Positions 10,653 to 22,400 of a stretch of DNA of 64,000 nt are shown here, piece by piece. A program made the position numbers and the translations under genes. The stretch is taken from contig BTPP01000004.1 of NCBI GenBank assembly GCA_037102815.1, forward strand, positions 4,278,001 to 4,342,000. Direction: 5' to 3'. Position 1 is the stretch's first letter. Every line of letters begins with the position of its first letter. This stretch comes from Neurospora intermedia. Taxonomy: Eukaryota; Ascomycota; Sordariomycetes; Sordariales; Sordariaceae. Below the pieces are notes generated by a model. The model ran no database searches. It saw only the letters and a list, made by a program, of their open reading frames with translations, and was not told the origin of the DNA.

Positions 10653-11837
10653 TCTGTTAGAAGAGCGAAAACCGTGTAATTGAGCCAAAGGGATAGATAC
10701 TGCGGCTTGTGAAATGAATTTGTTGATATAGACAGCAAGGTGACATAGCCGTGTACTCAAAGTAATACCCAAATTTCGGTCTGGCCAAGATCTGTCTGCC
10801 CTTTCCACTTTACTCGATTGCAAAGTCTACATCCCGATGATGTTCCACTGTTGTCGTTGCGCGTCATTGCAACTACTCTTTGACAGCGACAGGAAACAGA
10901 AGACATCTCGCTTCAGGGTCGACCGCGTAATTCTATACCAAGAGAGAACCTCCATTCTAGGCCCGAATGCTATTCGCTTTATTGTCTATTTCTCTATCTT
11001 CGTTCTACCGTCACTCCGACCTCACTTTTTACGTTTCCCGAAATAATCATCGCCCCTCTACTCCTAAGCATCTCACGTCAACATTGATATCAACTTGATC
11101 AATGTTCCTTTTCCTCATCAATCCAGGTGAGCGAAAATGCAATCACGAAGCCCGATCGATATCTTACATCGAAAGAGATTCTTCACGCAGCGCCAGAAAC
11201 TATCTATCTCCGAGCCTGTTCAACCGCGAGTGACTGACAGTGATCAGAACGCAGGAGAGCGTTAGGAATTTCATGGAGGTTTCGCCGAGGTCTTTCCTGG
11301 ATGCCGTAAGCCGCTGTATCTTGAATGGGATTCATTGTAAGTTGTGGATAGGTAGGTAATCTAGTCTGACAGACATTGAGTGAGATGGCACCGTCCCATG
11401 CATGCTTTCCTTCCCATTTCGGTTACCATTTCCAGGTGCGTCTTCATTGTGTGGGTAGAGCTAGGAACCTACCTAGGTATGAACTCGATCCTTCCCCGTA
11501 TCTTCTTTTTCGACCGAGGAGTACTCGTAGTTCGTGCCACCCTAGTTTTCCTCTAAGTACCTACCAGTTACTGACCGCTCATCAGCCGTGAAGTGCTGAA
11601 CTACTATGCAAGATGGATCGGTAGGTGTGCCATGGGTGTAAAGGTGATAACTAGAAGAACATCCAACAAGGACTGACTCGTATGTTATCTCGTCGAGCCT
11701 CGCAATCACTTCTTCAACTCACATTGATACGAATTACCTACCAGCTTCCATAGACCCTCCCTCTTCCTCCTCCTTCGTTTTTGCATCATGAATGGATGGG
11801 CGTGGGTGGACAGGACAGGCTTTTTCAGAAAATAAGG
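10653..11837. other. Intergenic after cct8
   Basis: Holds the 3' untranslated part of cct8 and about 1 kb without a credible coding frame. Short TAGGTAGG/CTACCTAC motifs recur (for example near 11347, 11471 and 10619), as often seen in this kind of genome. Confidence 0.5.

Positions 11838-11875
<38 letters not shown>
11838..11875. repeat. Poly-A tract, 38 bases
   Basis: An uninterrupted run of 38 A on the plus strand followed by five G. It lies just beyond the 3' end of the minus-strand tRNA-like unit. It could be the scar of a retrotransposed, polyadenylated transcript or simple slippage; no target-site duplication is obvious. Confidence 0.9.
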
Positions 11876-11878
<3 letters not shown>

Positions 11879-11892
11879 GGCGAAAAGGACAC

Positions 11893-11900
11893 AAAAAAAA
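11893..11900 (-). terminator. Pol III T8 terminator
   Basis: Eight A on the plus strand read as TTTTTTTT on the minus strand, immediately after the closing stem of the tRNA-like unit. This is a typical Pol III stop. Confidence 0.65.
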
Positions 11901-11901
11901 G

Positions 11902-12011
11902 CGTGGGCGTCCCCGTAACGGACTCGAACCGTTGTCTTCCTGCGGCACGTATGCAGACGCGGAAATTTCCACGCCGGGAATGTTACCAATTACACCAACG
12001 AGCCGCCCACG
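11902..12011 (-). tRNA. tRNA-like Pol III gene, isotype unresolved
   Basis: The minus strand carries a perfect B box (GGTTCGAGTCC, 11933-11923) closed by an AACGG/CCGTT T stem. About 50 bases upstream is an A-box/D-arm sequence (TGGTGTAATTGG...AACA) and a T8 stop follows. The 5' CTCGT pairs with the 3' ACGGG, but the next positions (G against GA) do not pair. Beyond them an 8-base perfect inverted repeat (CGTGGGCG / CGCCCACG) continues the stem. Between D arm and T arm there are about 51 bases, roughly 28 more than in a plain tRNA, so either an intron is present or the anticodon arm has decayed. I could not fit a canonical anticodon loop and so give no isotype. It may be an intron-bearing tRNA, a tRNA pseudogene or a tRNA-derived RNA. 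Confidence 0.55.
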
Positions 12012-15000
12012 GGAAGGGCGCTGGTGAAGGGAAGTTATATGCCCCTGTCTAGAACGGGGGGACACGGGGGTTCAGTTGGACTTGGGATGACTGGACTGTT
12101 GGCACGGGATTAGGCAGGTACGGGCGGTGATGAAGGTTTGACGAGGCAGAAGCGGCGAGCGAGCAGACAGACGGGATGGAAGGAGCGTTAGGCAGGAACT
12201 GGCGGGCGACGGATCAGGCCTACAGATTTTAAGTCAGCCGCGATGGGACAAGCTGACCCAGCAAAAGAAGGCACGAGTTTTGCAGATTTTGCCGTGTACT
12301 TCCTCTCGGATAGCAAACCTGATGCTTGGAAATCACAAGATGGAGAGATCTAGGTATGGAAGAACTGGCATGTCAAGACCAAGAAGAATGCAGTGATGGT
12401 TATCATAGATGCCGGTATACATTGGAGGAATCATCCTCGCCTGAGTGTCCGTCTCTCGCAAGTTGGTTTATGATCTGCAACTTCCATTGCGAAGTGTGAA
12501 ACTCGCATCAACTCAGCTTTAGTTTGGCGAACCTGCTCCTGGCCCTGACTCTAAGTGATGAGTGATGATTATGTGACCATCTGGCTGCGAAGGTTTAAAA
12601 GACTTTCGAAGTGGCTTGTACACAATTTATACTTTTGGGTATTCATTCAATCTACACATGGCTCATCGGGATGTCTGATAGCTCACAGCTCTATGCCTGA
12701 ATAATTGCTGACATCTATGTCCCTTTTACTGAGCATATTACATGCACATTGTATGATAGAGACCAGATGGTTCACGATATCTGGGGAGTGATTTTGTGAC
12801 CCGTAATCTAAAACTAGATGGTAATGTGGAAAGACGGACCTGAGAAAACTGGTGATGTGTGTCTTGAAGAGGGGGACGCGAGTCCAAGGGTACAATGCAC
12901 AAGTGTCTTTGGAGATTAGAATAGTACAGACACGGCTTCGTTCTCGAAGTCTTTCTTGCAAGTTTCCTGAATTAGTGTTTTCAGTTCAGCTATCGAGGCC
13001 GCCTCGCTTCAATTCATTTCTTGCTCTTGCTGCGAAGACAGACCAGAAAAGTACTATCAGCGTTTGATAAGGTTTGTTGAACAAACTCATTGCACTATTA
13101 CTCGTATCATCGGAAGTGCGAACTTCGCTAGACGAGGGGATATCACCGAGGACCCTCGAGCGGCCACTTCATGTCCCAACTTGTTGTTCGAGTCCAGTAA
13201 CTGAACATTCATCCATCGTCATATCACTCCATGTATGTCAATTATTTGCCTGAAGGAGGCGGTGAGAGAGATCTTCCTGTTCAGAAACACAACGCTAAAA
13301 GGTCTCAAACAGCGCGGCTAATGCTTTTTACTCGGTGTTGGATCTGAAATGGATCATCATCGCCATATTGACATGCCCATGTGCAATATAAGGTCAGTGC
13401 GTCTGCATACAACACTGCAATGCCTTCTTACCTGAGACGGGGATCTAAGATAGGTTGAGGAAAGAAAGACTGACGCGAAATTAGAGCCGATTGGCTCTTC
13501 AAGTTTCGTATCACCAGATCACGCACGGCCCCTATATGATGTAAGTAAGTAGTCGTTGGTGATGATGCTGCGGGGCCCTATATTTGGTGGCGGTATATGT
13601 GAAGTAAGAGTCGGAATTCATCTTGACCAAACACATCTAGCAGCAAGCAGTTCACCCGTCTCCATGAAACGAAAACTCGCAAGTTAATACTGGAAATGCG
13701 GGGGAGATCCGAGAGGCCATCCATCGATCTTCGATCTTGAAGCGGCGACGGAGAGAAGATCGCTGGATCGCTCGGACGCGCAAGTCCCGGAGTTATCGCC
13801 TTCTTTCTCTTAGTCCCACGGCTGGGGATGGTTTGGCCATCACATCACAGTCATCCGATACCATGGGGCTAGCTTGTGCACCGGTATGTATGTAGTGTTG
13901 TTGGAGAAATAGCTTCATCGGCCGTGTCCCGTGTGTGCTACCCCGGATGTGATTGGGAATCTGAAGAGAAGTTGAAACGTAAGCGAGACAGGGGATGAGC
14001 TTCTCAAGCAGCTGGGAAACACCCTTTTGGTCGATTCGATTCAGCTTCAGTTCAGACCGGCAGCCACCGACACTTGCCGCGGTCTGGAGCTGCAGTCCTT
14101 GTTTCCCCGGAGTCCCAAACGAACCAGCGCTCGCGGCTGTTAACGCTTGGACCCTGCGAGCCGCGATGCTTTTTTTTTTTTCCGGCGTCGCGCCCGTCTG
14201 CAATATCCGCGGGATAGGATGCCGATTTGCTCGTCATTTTCTTGGCAAGAAGAAACTGGGAATGGGAGCCGAGGCGATTGCCATGAACAGGTGGACCGTG
14301 GGATGAAGCTAAATCACGGACTCAAGCCGCCTGACCTGGAAGCTGTCGGCGATGAATCTGATATCAGAGCGATACGTATGATGGGGCTGTTTGTCTTTTC
14401 CGTCGATGCCGTTCCAGCCGTGATGCCGACGAACGGCCTCTGGGATTTTCGGGACATCGCAAGAACCATGGAGCGCACGGCTACATGGACTGGTCAACTA
14501 GAGTCACGGGCGCGAGTAGAGCTGCCGTTCTGGGTTGAGATCGTAGGCGGTGTTGTATTAGACTGTTGGAAAAGGCCGTATAGGTAGCAGTCGCTAACAT
14601 AGTCATAGTTGGGTTCGCTCATCACTGTTACTAGTGTATACTCGGTATATCGCCGGGTGCAGACAACCTATATAGGCGAACTCGGCCAGTGCAGGCATTC
14701 ATTCCCCGCCGCGAGGGAAGAGGTAAGGATTCGGTGAACTTTGGCGGTCCCGATGTTGCAGTCGGACGCACGAAATCACATGCTTGGGACCAATGTCTGT
14801 TGTTGACCCTGAAGAGCTTCATTTTACCTTGCAGATGGCGGATATGAAGTCTGGAGTCTGGGTAATAACAGGTCGGCTTTTACCTGTAGCATTTTATACG
14901 CAGTATACGCCTGTATCTTATACGGGTGGAGCCAATGAAAAAGCAGAAGACAGACACTAATGAACTTTGTGTAGTTCCAAGGGTGCCGCGAGTGTTGAGC

Positions 15001-18000
15001 CGTGTGTGAGGGCAAATCAACAATACAAGTCATGGAAATTGATGTTGACTGAAGTTCTCCTTGAGCTTCATTCTTGTCTCAATTTTCTCGATTTTTTTCC
15101 ATTTCTTATTATTTTCTTTCAAGTTTTTCTCGTTCGGTCGATTAGAGGCAACTGCTCCCCTGCTGAGGGTGCAAGCCCAGTTGGACAAATCATCTCCCGT
15201 CATGCCCGCCCAGCTGGGAGAAGTGGATCAAGCGTGAGTACGGTACCCCACTTACATATAGGCCCCCACTCCTAATTTCCAGCAAGTCATGCTTTTCGGA
15301 AGGTGCGATATCAGCAACATCAGGGCATGAGCTAAGTAGGTAGGAACAGCTGAGACTCTCGTGTTTTTGATAGTCGTATGGAGGGAAGGTGTAGCTCGAG
15401 GATAACAAAGGAAATTTTCATGTACTTACCTTCAGTTTACATATCGCCGAGCTGCTAACCGTAACCGGCCGTGGCGACACCATCTAGCCCAGGCAGACGG
15501 ACTATTGAAAGTCCATCTTCCACCAGACTGACCATCTCGCAATCCTCCAATGTCCTAACCATGGCATCAACCCCGCGCGCCCAGACGACGACCTTCCTTT
15601 ACACTACTTTGCACCCACATCATCTCCAGCCAGCTCGACCATGCAGTCCACACGGAAAGGCCGTTGAAACGGTTTCAAGGGTATCAGGCAGACCGCTGCT
15701 AGTACGCTTGAAGAAGGTGTCTGGTCTATCTGGTGTACACACATAATCCAATCTTATTACAGTCTTGCGGACCCTGAAGAAGCGCCACCCTCCCACGCGC
15801 TTGGCACACTCGCAAACGACACCATATTTCCGCAATACCTTCCAGGGCAGGGAACTCCTGACAAGACTGGAGACCACAGAAACCCTCACAGGCCTCCTCG
15901 GTCTCTGAGCCAATATCCGCGCCAAAATGCCGACAGCTCTCCAGGTCCAGAAGCCCGGCGATAGGTGGGGGCGATGAGGTGATGGCCAGGGGGGAATCCG
16001 GGAAGGGGGGGAGCAGGACAGGCAAGACACGAAGGGGACTCTACCAGGAAGCCGGGCCTGTCAGGGAACCTGGAACACTCCAGGAAGCATCCGCGACAAG
16101 TGATGTGCGCTGGATTTCTATGTATGGCACCGCCACGTGCTGGCAACGACACCAAGGATGCCTCTAGAGTTTCGGGTTTGACCTGCCCCTCAAGCTCCCC
16201 TGCTCCCACCTCTGCCCAACGTCTGCCACGAGGATCGGAAGAAGACGCCTCGGCTTGACTCGATTCGGCTGTTGCTTCAGCCTTGCAAAGCTTCGGTAGC
16301 CAGGTCCGGTGGTGGACGTGATCGATTTGCTGCTCCGACTGCGAACATGTAGATGACCGAGATGGTTTCCTTCTTGATATCCTATACGCCTCCACCAATA
16401 GTGTCCGAATCACGTCGCATCGCAAAAACTTCCGGTTTTGGACCTCGAAACTTTATGTGTTGGTTGGACGGCTCACGGCCCTTCCCGTCTCACACTCACC
16501 CACCCTCACCCACCCTCACCTACCTACTAACAAGCTTCTGGGTGGTCTCACAACAAAAAGGTTGGCCGGAGACGAACGTAATGCGTACCGATCGCACTTT
16601 CAGGATGCTAAGAACAGATGTTTCAGCCATGATATATCGGGTCTTGAAAATCGAAAATCGTCATGGCAGTGCTGACGATCAGTTCGCCGTTGCCTCAACA
16701 CAAGGCTCTGCAAGTCTCCAGAGCATCTAGTGTGCACATACCGAAGCCACGATGAAAGAAAAAGAAATTTGCAAACAAATAGAGATAATATCAGGCGCAG
16801 CACAAGCAACGTAGCAGGTCTCATTAACCCCTGATGCCCCTGGATGGTGGATTGTTCGGTTCACCACTCAGAACCGAGATCCCGTTGCTCGCGCGGTGGA
16901 CAGCGGAAAATGTCCTTCGCTGCAGGTCCTCCTTAGCGCACGCCTGACCCGGTCAACTCCACTACCAGAGTAACGATACAAGGAACAGGGTCGGAACTGG
17001 AAGCGTCTGAGAGACGATTGGAGGACCCCAACGAGATGTCGCGGGCTCGACCAAACCCACTGACCCAGGCGGCCGGTGGCCCACCACAGCCCATGAGAGG
17101 TTCCGCTGGAGTCTTGCTCCCCCCTAGAGCGGGACGCCCCCCCGATCGCTCCCATGTGTCTATGGGTCCGCCCTCCCCAGCTTGCGTGATGCAGAAGCGA
17201 GGAGTAGCACAACGCTGGCGACCTGCCTGGGTGGTTCTAACTGTTCCTGTGCTTCTGTTGCGATGCGAACCGCCCGGCACGTTAAAATCAACTGGAGCCC
17301 CGATTTTCCCTTTTCCTCCAGTCCGCTGCCTGTCTGTCACGTCCCTCTCTAGCCGCTCTTCAGTTTGTTTCTAGAAAGCCGCCCTTTTGTCGGTGGTGTC
17401 ACGACCCTTCCTTTTCTCACACGTCCACTGTATGCACACACGTCTCTCTAGTGTGTACAAACAAGTTGACGTTGGCCGAATAAAGTACCGCGCCGCCGCA
17501 TCTTGACCTCAGACACTTGGCCAATCATCCAGTCCTTGCGCGCGCGCCATACTGCTGCATTGAGCAGTCACCTGCAGAACCGCAGAAATCGAACCGACCC
17601 GTACCGGAGTGTGGAACGAGGGAAAGGAAAGCAGGAAACAACCAAGCCGGTGCCGAGCAACCAAAGCAGTCGACGACTTCAACGATATCCTCAATTCCCT
17701 GTCACCTACGTAGCTGCTCAACGAAAGGCCCCATCGATCTCGTCTCAGCCCTTTCTACTCGCCAAATCCGCCGATCGTACTCTTCTACAGACGACCGACT
17801 TTTGCGCAGCCAATCAACAAAACAAGATATCTTGAACGATTGCATTGACTAGCCTTCGCTGGCTTGTTTTCTTGCGGTTCTACGGGTTGGGCGGCTCTGA
17901 TACTATATTAAGCTTCAAGTCTTATTCTTACAGTCTTTGGAAGAGTCTTGGACCAATCGGCATTGGTGTTGGACAGACTTTGCGGCTTTCTCACTGTATC

Positions 18001-18563
18001 TTGTGTAGGTGCTCTGCGAGACTAGCAGCCACGGGCTCACGTGGTGAGGAATTGGACCGTTGAGAACAGCAAACACAAGTCGGAAACACGCCGGCCAAGG
18101 TTTCGCATCGACAACTACTGGATAGCAGGGATTGATTAATACCGGCCCCCATATCGGTGGTCTTCTACTTCGAAAGAGGGAACACAAAGGACAGAGTATA
18201 GGACGGGATTTCAGTCAGCTTTGTTCCAAACAGCCATGCGCTGGTCGCCATCCCTGGGATTGTTTCCGCATTGTTGATACGGCCCCTGAAACGTACTCCA
18301 AAGGCTTGACCCAAGCGTTTTGTGACTTCGTACAGCCTTTCCAAGGGCGACAAGCAGCAAAAGGGGAAAGAGAACTCTAGGTTTTTTGCGACAGACTTCC
18401 GATCGTCAGTCTTCTGAAGGAGATTCCGCAGAAAAGGCAACACACTCTAGAACTGCTCGGCTGCAGGTCAAACTTGCATCCCCAGCCCAAACACCCTGCC
18501 GCGGCCTTATATTAGCTCAGCCAACATTCGACGTCACTTCGGTCGTCGCAAACCATCTTCCAC
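12012..18563. other. Long gene-poor region
   Basis: About 6.5 kb with no gene I can support. Open frames such as 13793-14203 (minus), 14147-14587 (plus), 15886-16425 (minus) and 17018-17374 (plus) lack recognisable domains and have no clean splice partners. A coding-looking relic at 15668-15964 is listed separately. CACCCACCCT-type repeats occur near 16497-16522. The last 300 bases are probably the leader of the RING-PH-VWA gene. Confidence 0.5.
15668..15964 (+). pseudogene. Coding-looking fragment without a start, family unknown
   Basis: One plus-strand frame is open for 98 codons from just after a TGA to TAG 15962-15964. It includes GIRQTAASTLEEGVWSIW, SYYSLADPEEAPPSH and FPQYLPGQGTPDKTGD, which read like protein rather than chance. 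No ATG opens this frame and I found no donor/acceptor pair that adds a convincing 5' exon. It may be an exon of an unrecognised gene or a decayed gene fragment. Confidence 0.25.
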
Positions 18564-21500
18564 ATGTTCAGCAGGTTGCACAGCAAGCATAAGGGCCACT
18601 CCAAGGAGCAGCAAAACAGGCGGCCACCCGACCATCAGGCGTCGACGTTGCATGACCTTGGCATGCTTGGGCCCTCTTCAACATCCATTCTCTCTGCAAG
18701 CGGCGGCTCGCGGAGACCAGACTTTGACCGGTCCAACCATTCTTACCACAACCACTCCAGCGTTCCTGCAAGACAGTATCCCGCGACGTCATATTCCGAG
18801 AGAGGTAGGTCATATTCTTATAGTTGGGTCTCAGACTGGCCATCCCTTCTCACTCCCTTCCCTTACCGCATTTTAGCTTTGGTGTCTCGGGAGCAAGGAC
18901 TCTTAGGTATCATGAATGCGCCTTCAGTTGAGCTGGCTGCTAACCTAGGCTTCGCCTAACAGATAGCCCAATCCCTAACGGACACCTGGGCGCGCAATCA
19001 CACTACTCACTAGTTACACCTAGTTCACCTTCTCAGTCACGAGAGAGCACCATGATGAACAGTAACGCGAGCCGGGGACGCCGGGAGCGCACGTTTGTTG
19101 GAAGTGAGTGTGCAGTTTGTGAGGAGCCGCTGGAGCATACCCTGCAGGGCGAGAGGATATTACAATTCTCGTGTACCCATGTGTCACACGAGGCTTGCTT
19201 TTACGAATTCATCCGCGAGTTTGAGTCTCAGTTTTGCCCAACATGCAACGCGCCATTGCATTTGGACACCAGCCGTGGAGGAAACGTGCTGGATATCGGT
19301 AAGGGAAAACGACTTCTTCTGGCGTGAATGCTCAGTAGCGCTAACCAGCTCAACATCAGAAAAAATCAGCAGCATGGTACGCTCAGTTTCCGTAAACGAC
19401 ACTCGGTCGCCACCAGCCCCAACTCCGGCTCCGGCTCCAGCTCCAGCTCCATCGCAGCAGCCATGGGATGATCAGCTAGCACGAGCACCAAGTCGAGCAT
19501 CAAGTGCTCGGCAAGACGGAGGTTTGGCACCTCATACCATGGCAAGGGTCAGCCAACGCGACAGTCGCGACGCCCCTTCGTCGTCCGATCATCGTTACAC
19601 GCCAAATTCGAGACACGCGCGTAGCGATAGTGAGACTACAGGCGCTACCGGAGGAATGGCCTCATCGGGAGGATATCCGGAAACGATGCAGAGTGGTCCA
19701 CCGCGAAGACACGACTACGATGTTCAGGCTATGGAAACGTCGATATCAAGTCCCCCCCGTGCGATAACCCGGAACCCAATTCCAGCACCGACCGTTACCA
19801 TCCGGTCGGAGTTCCCTACAATTAGCAAGTCGCGGCAACAGCAGACGCTTACTTGTCTGGTTACGGTTGAGGTACCCGATAACAAGTGGACACCAGATCC
19901 CGAGGACCTACAGAATGGACAGCCCATGCTCCCGCCATCCAGAGCTGAAGAGCCATATCCGCGCGCACCGTCGCCTGCGAGGAGCGTGCCTCGCTTCTAC
20001 CCCTATGAATCACCAGAAGTGTTGGCGGAGATGACCGAGAATCTACGCAGCCGAGTCGACAACTGGCATGGCCTCGACTTCAGCCGGTAAGTGCATACTT
20101 GATTTGCCTAAGTGTTTCTTTTCAGTACTCTCGCTAACACGAACCTTAGCTTTGGTAAGCTCCGACTTTACGGCACACTCCGTGTAGGCAAAGATAAGGT
20201 GTCATGGCAGGAGCTGGAATGTTTTCTCTTCGCTGAGATGCTCATCTGCGTAAAGGAGAAGAAGAATGTGCCCTCAGCACCAGGACAGTGGGAGGATGAA
20301 GCGGCGCGCAAAACGGGTCGATGCACGCTGAAGGGATCGATCTTGATCAAAAAGCACCTGAACGGCGTATCGGAGACCGGATCTGTCGACGAGAACATCC
20401 TGACGCTGAGCTTGTCAGTGAACGAGCTACCGCAGTTCCACCTTCGGTTCGAGAATCGCAACCAGCTCAAGCTGTGGCAACAGGCACTGTTGGATCTGAA
20501 TGCTGTGGAGACTTCACCAATGCGCAGTCCCGAATACGACCGCGAATTTTCCGAGGCAGACGAAGACGAATGGAACAGGAGCGCTGGTTCGAAGCAGCGG
20601 GTATCATCCCAGGCGTCGTCTTGGGGCGGGGCCAGGTCCGCCACCACGGCCCCGACTGAGTATACTAATGTCCGAAGCCCAGGCCTGCTTCCATCAATCC
20701 ACGTCCCGGTTGACGTCGTCGTTGTTGTTCCGATTTCGGCCTCCATGCAAGGTGTGAAGATCAACCTTGTCCGCGACGCCCTTCGTTTCATGGTCAGCTC
20801 CCTAGGTGATCGTGACCGTATGGGTCTCGTGACGTTTGGATCCTCGGGCGGTGGTGTTCCCGTTGTGGGTATGACTACCAAGGCGTGGCCTGGCTGGAGC
20901 AATGTTTTGGCATCGGTCAAGCCCGTGGGACAGAAGAGCCATCGTGCGGATGTGGTTGAGGGTGCGAACGTGGCCATGGATCTGCTCATGGGGCGCAAGT
21001 ACAACAACCCCATTGCCACTATCATGCTGATTAGCGATGCCTCGACTTCCGATGCGGACAGTGTCGACTTTGTGGTGTCGCGTGCGGAAGCTGCCAAGTA
21101 TGTCTAATTCCTCTTTACCACGCCAACCTTTTGAGTTCTTTTAGGTGGAACTAACCGGTATTCTAGGATCACAATTCACTCCTTCGGCCTGGGAACGACG
21201 CACAAGCCCGACACAATGATTGAGCTCTCGACGAGGACCAAGGCATCATATACTTATGTCAAGGATTGGATGATGCTCCGAGAGTGTCTGGCAGGCTGCC
21301 TCGGTGCCATGCAGAGCTTATCCCACCAAAATGTCAAGCTCAAGCTCAAACTCCCAGAGGGGTCGCCAGCCAAGCTGGGCAAGATCAGTGGCGCGCTCCA
21401 AATCACGAAGCGGGCAACTGGGCGCGATGCGGAAGCCAACCTGGGCGACCTTCGCTTTGGCGACAAGCGCGACGTGCTTGTACAGCTGACGATTATGCCA

Positions 21501-22400
21501 GATACATCGTCCGAGGAACCACAGTCACACGCTTACTGGGACACTGTCGTATCAGGACTGGAAGCGATAGGAGGACCCATGGACGACGAGGACCAAAGGG
21601 CGATGTCGGTGGAGGAGGTTCCTTTGATACAGGCCGACCTTTCCTGGGGGGATATTCTACGCGAAGGCGCCACGCAACACACGAGACCATCGCTTTTGGC
21701 AATCACAATGCTGCCGGCAACACCAGGCTCGAAGAAGCACTGGACCGCCTCGCCAGCGATACCGCCCCACCCGTACATTGTACAGCGGCGGATGGAAATC
21801 CTCACGTCGGATATGTTGACTCGAGCCTTGACCTTGGTCAGCAGAGGCCAGCATGATCGTGCCCATACGCTGTTGAGCGAGACGCGATCGATTCTCAAGG
21901 GTCTCGGTAAAGGCGGGTTGCCCCCAGTGCCACCCGCACCGGGAGGGCCGCCCACCAAATCACTCCCGTCCACGCCTCTTCGCACGCACTCGCCCATTCC
22001 CGCCACTCCGGACCGGAAGAACACGCCGTCACCTACGATGGCAAATCACCCCATGGGACTCGGGGGCGGCTTCACGATATCAAGCCGCCGGTCCAACGAT
22101 GCGCTTGGAGCCATGAACACGGGGGCATCCGCCATCGACCCGACTACCGTGTCGGCTCTTGACGCGGAACTCGAGTCCAGTCTTGAGTGGATCAATCACC
22201 CTGCCATTTTTGGACGGGACAGCCGCAAGGCGGTGCTGCAGGCGATTGGTGTGATCAGCTCTCAGCGGGCCTTTACCTTCCGCACACCGATCGAAAGTCT
22301 CTGGGCCGGCCGGGTCAGCGGCATCAAAAAGCTTACGGAGAAGAGCCAGGAGTGGACGGTGGAGGGAGGAGGGGAAGGCGGTATCATGGAGGAAGCATAG
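18564..22400 (+). CDS. RING-PH-VWA scaffold-type protein (Ste5/Far1-like architecture), 1161 residues
   Basis: Exons 18564-18804, 18963-19298, 19360-20086, 20150-21097 and 21167-22400 join in frame; every intron has a GTAGGT, GTAAGN or GTATGT donor and an AG end. Residues about 130-178 form a RING finger (CAVCEEPL...CTHVSHEACFYEF...CPTCNAPL). A disordered Ser/Pro-rich part with a (PA)n run follows. Next come a PH domain (about 435-560, starting FGKLRLYGTLRVGKDKVSW) and a VWA domain (about 615-800, with VVVVPISASM at the metal site and LISDAST later). The C-terminus is Pro/Ser-rich, then a helical end with SLEWINHPAIFG. RING, PH and VWA in this order are what the pheromone-pathway adaptors Ste5 and Far1 of yeast have, which bind G-beta-gamma and MAPK components at the membrane. 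A role in MAPK signalling is an inference from architecture. Confidence 0.85.

Noticed and set aside
13186-13198. Possible second tRNA B box (GTTCGAGTCC)
   Set aside because: No A box or T run in suitable places.
13793-14203. 136-codon minus-strand frame
   Set aside because: Low-complexity, no domain, opposite-strand frames equally open, and no splice partner; most likely chance.
15886-16425. 179-codon minus-strand frame
   Set aside because: Begins with an ATG and is long, but composition is unlike the proven genes here and I recognise no motif.
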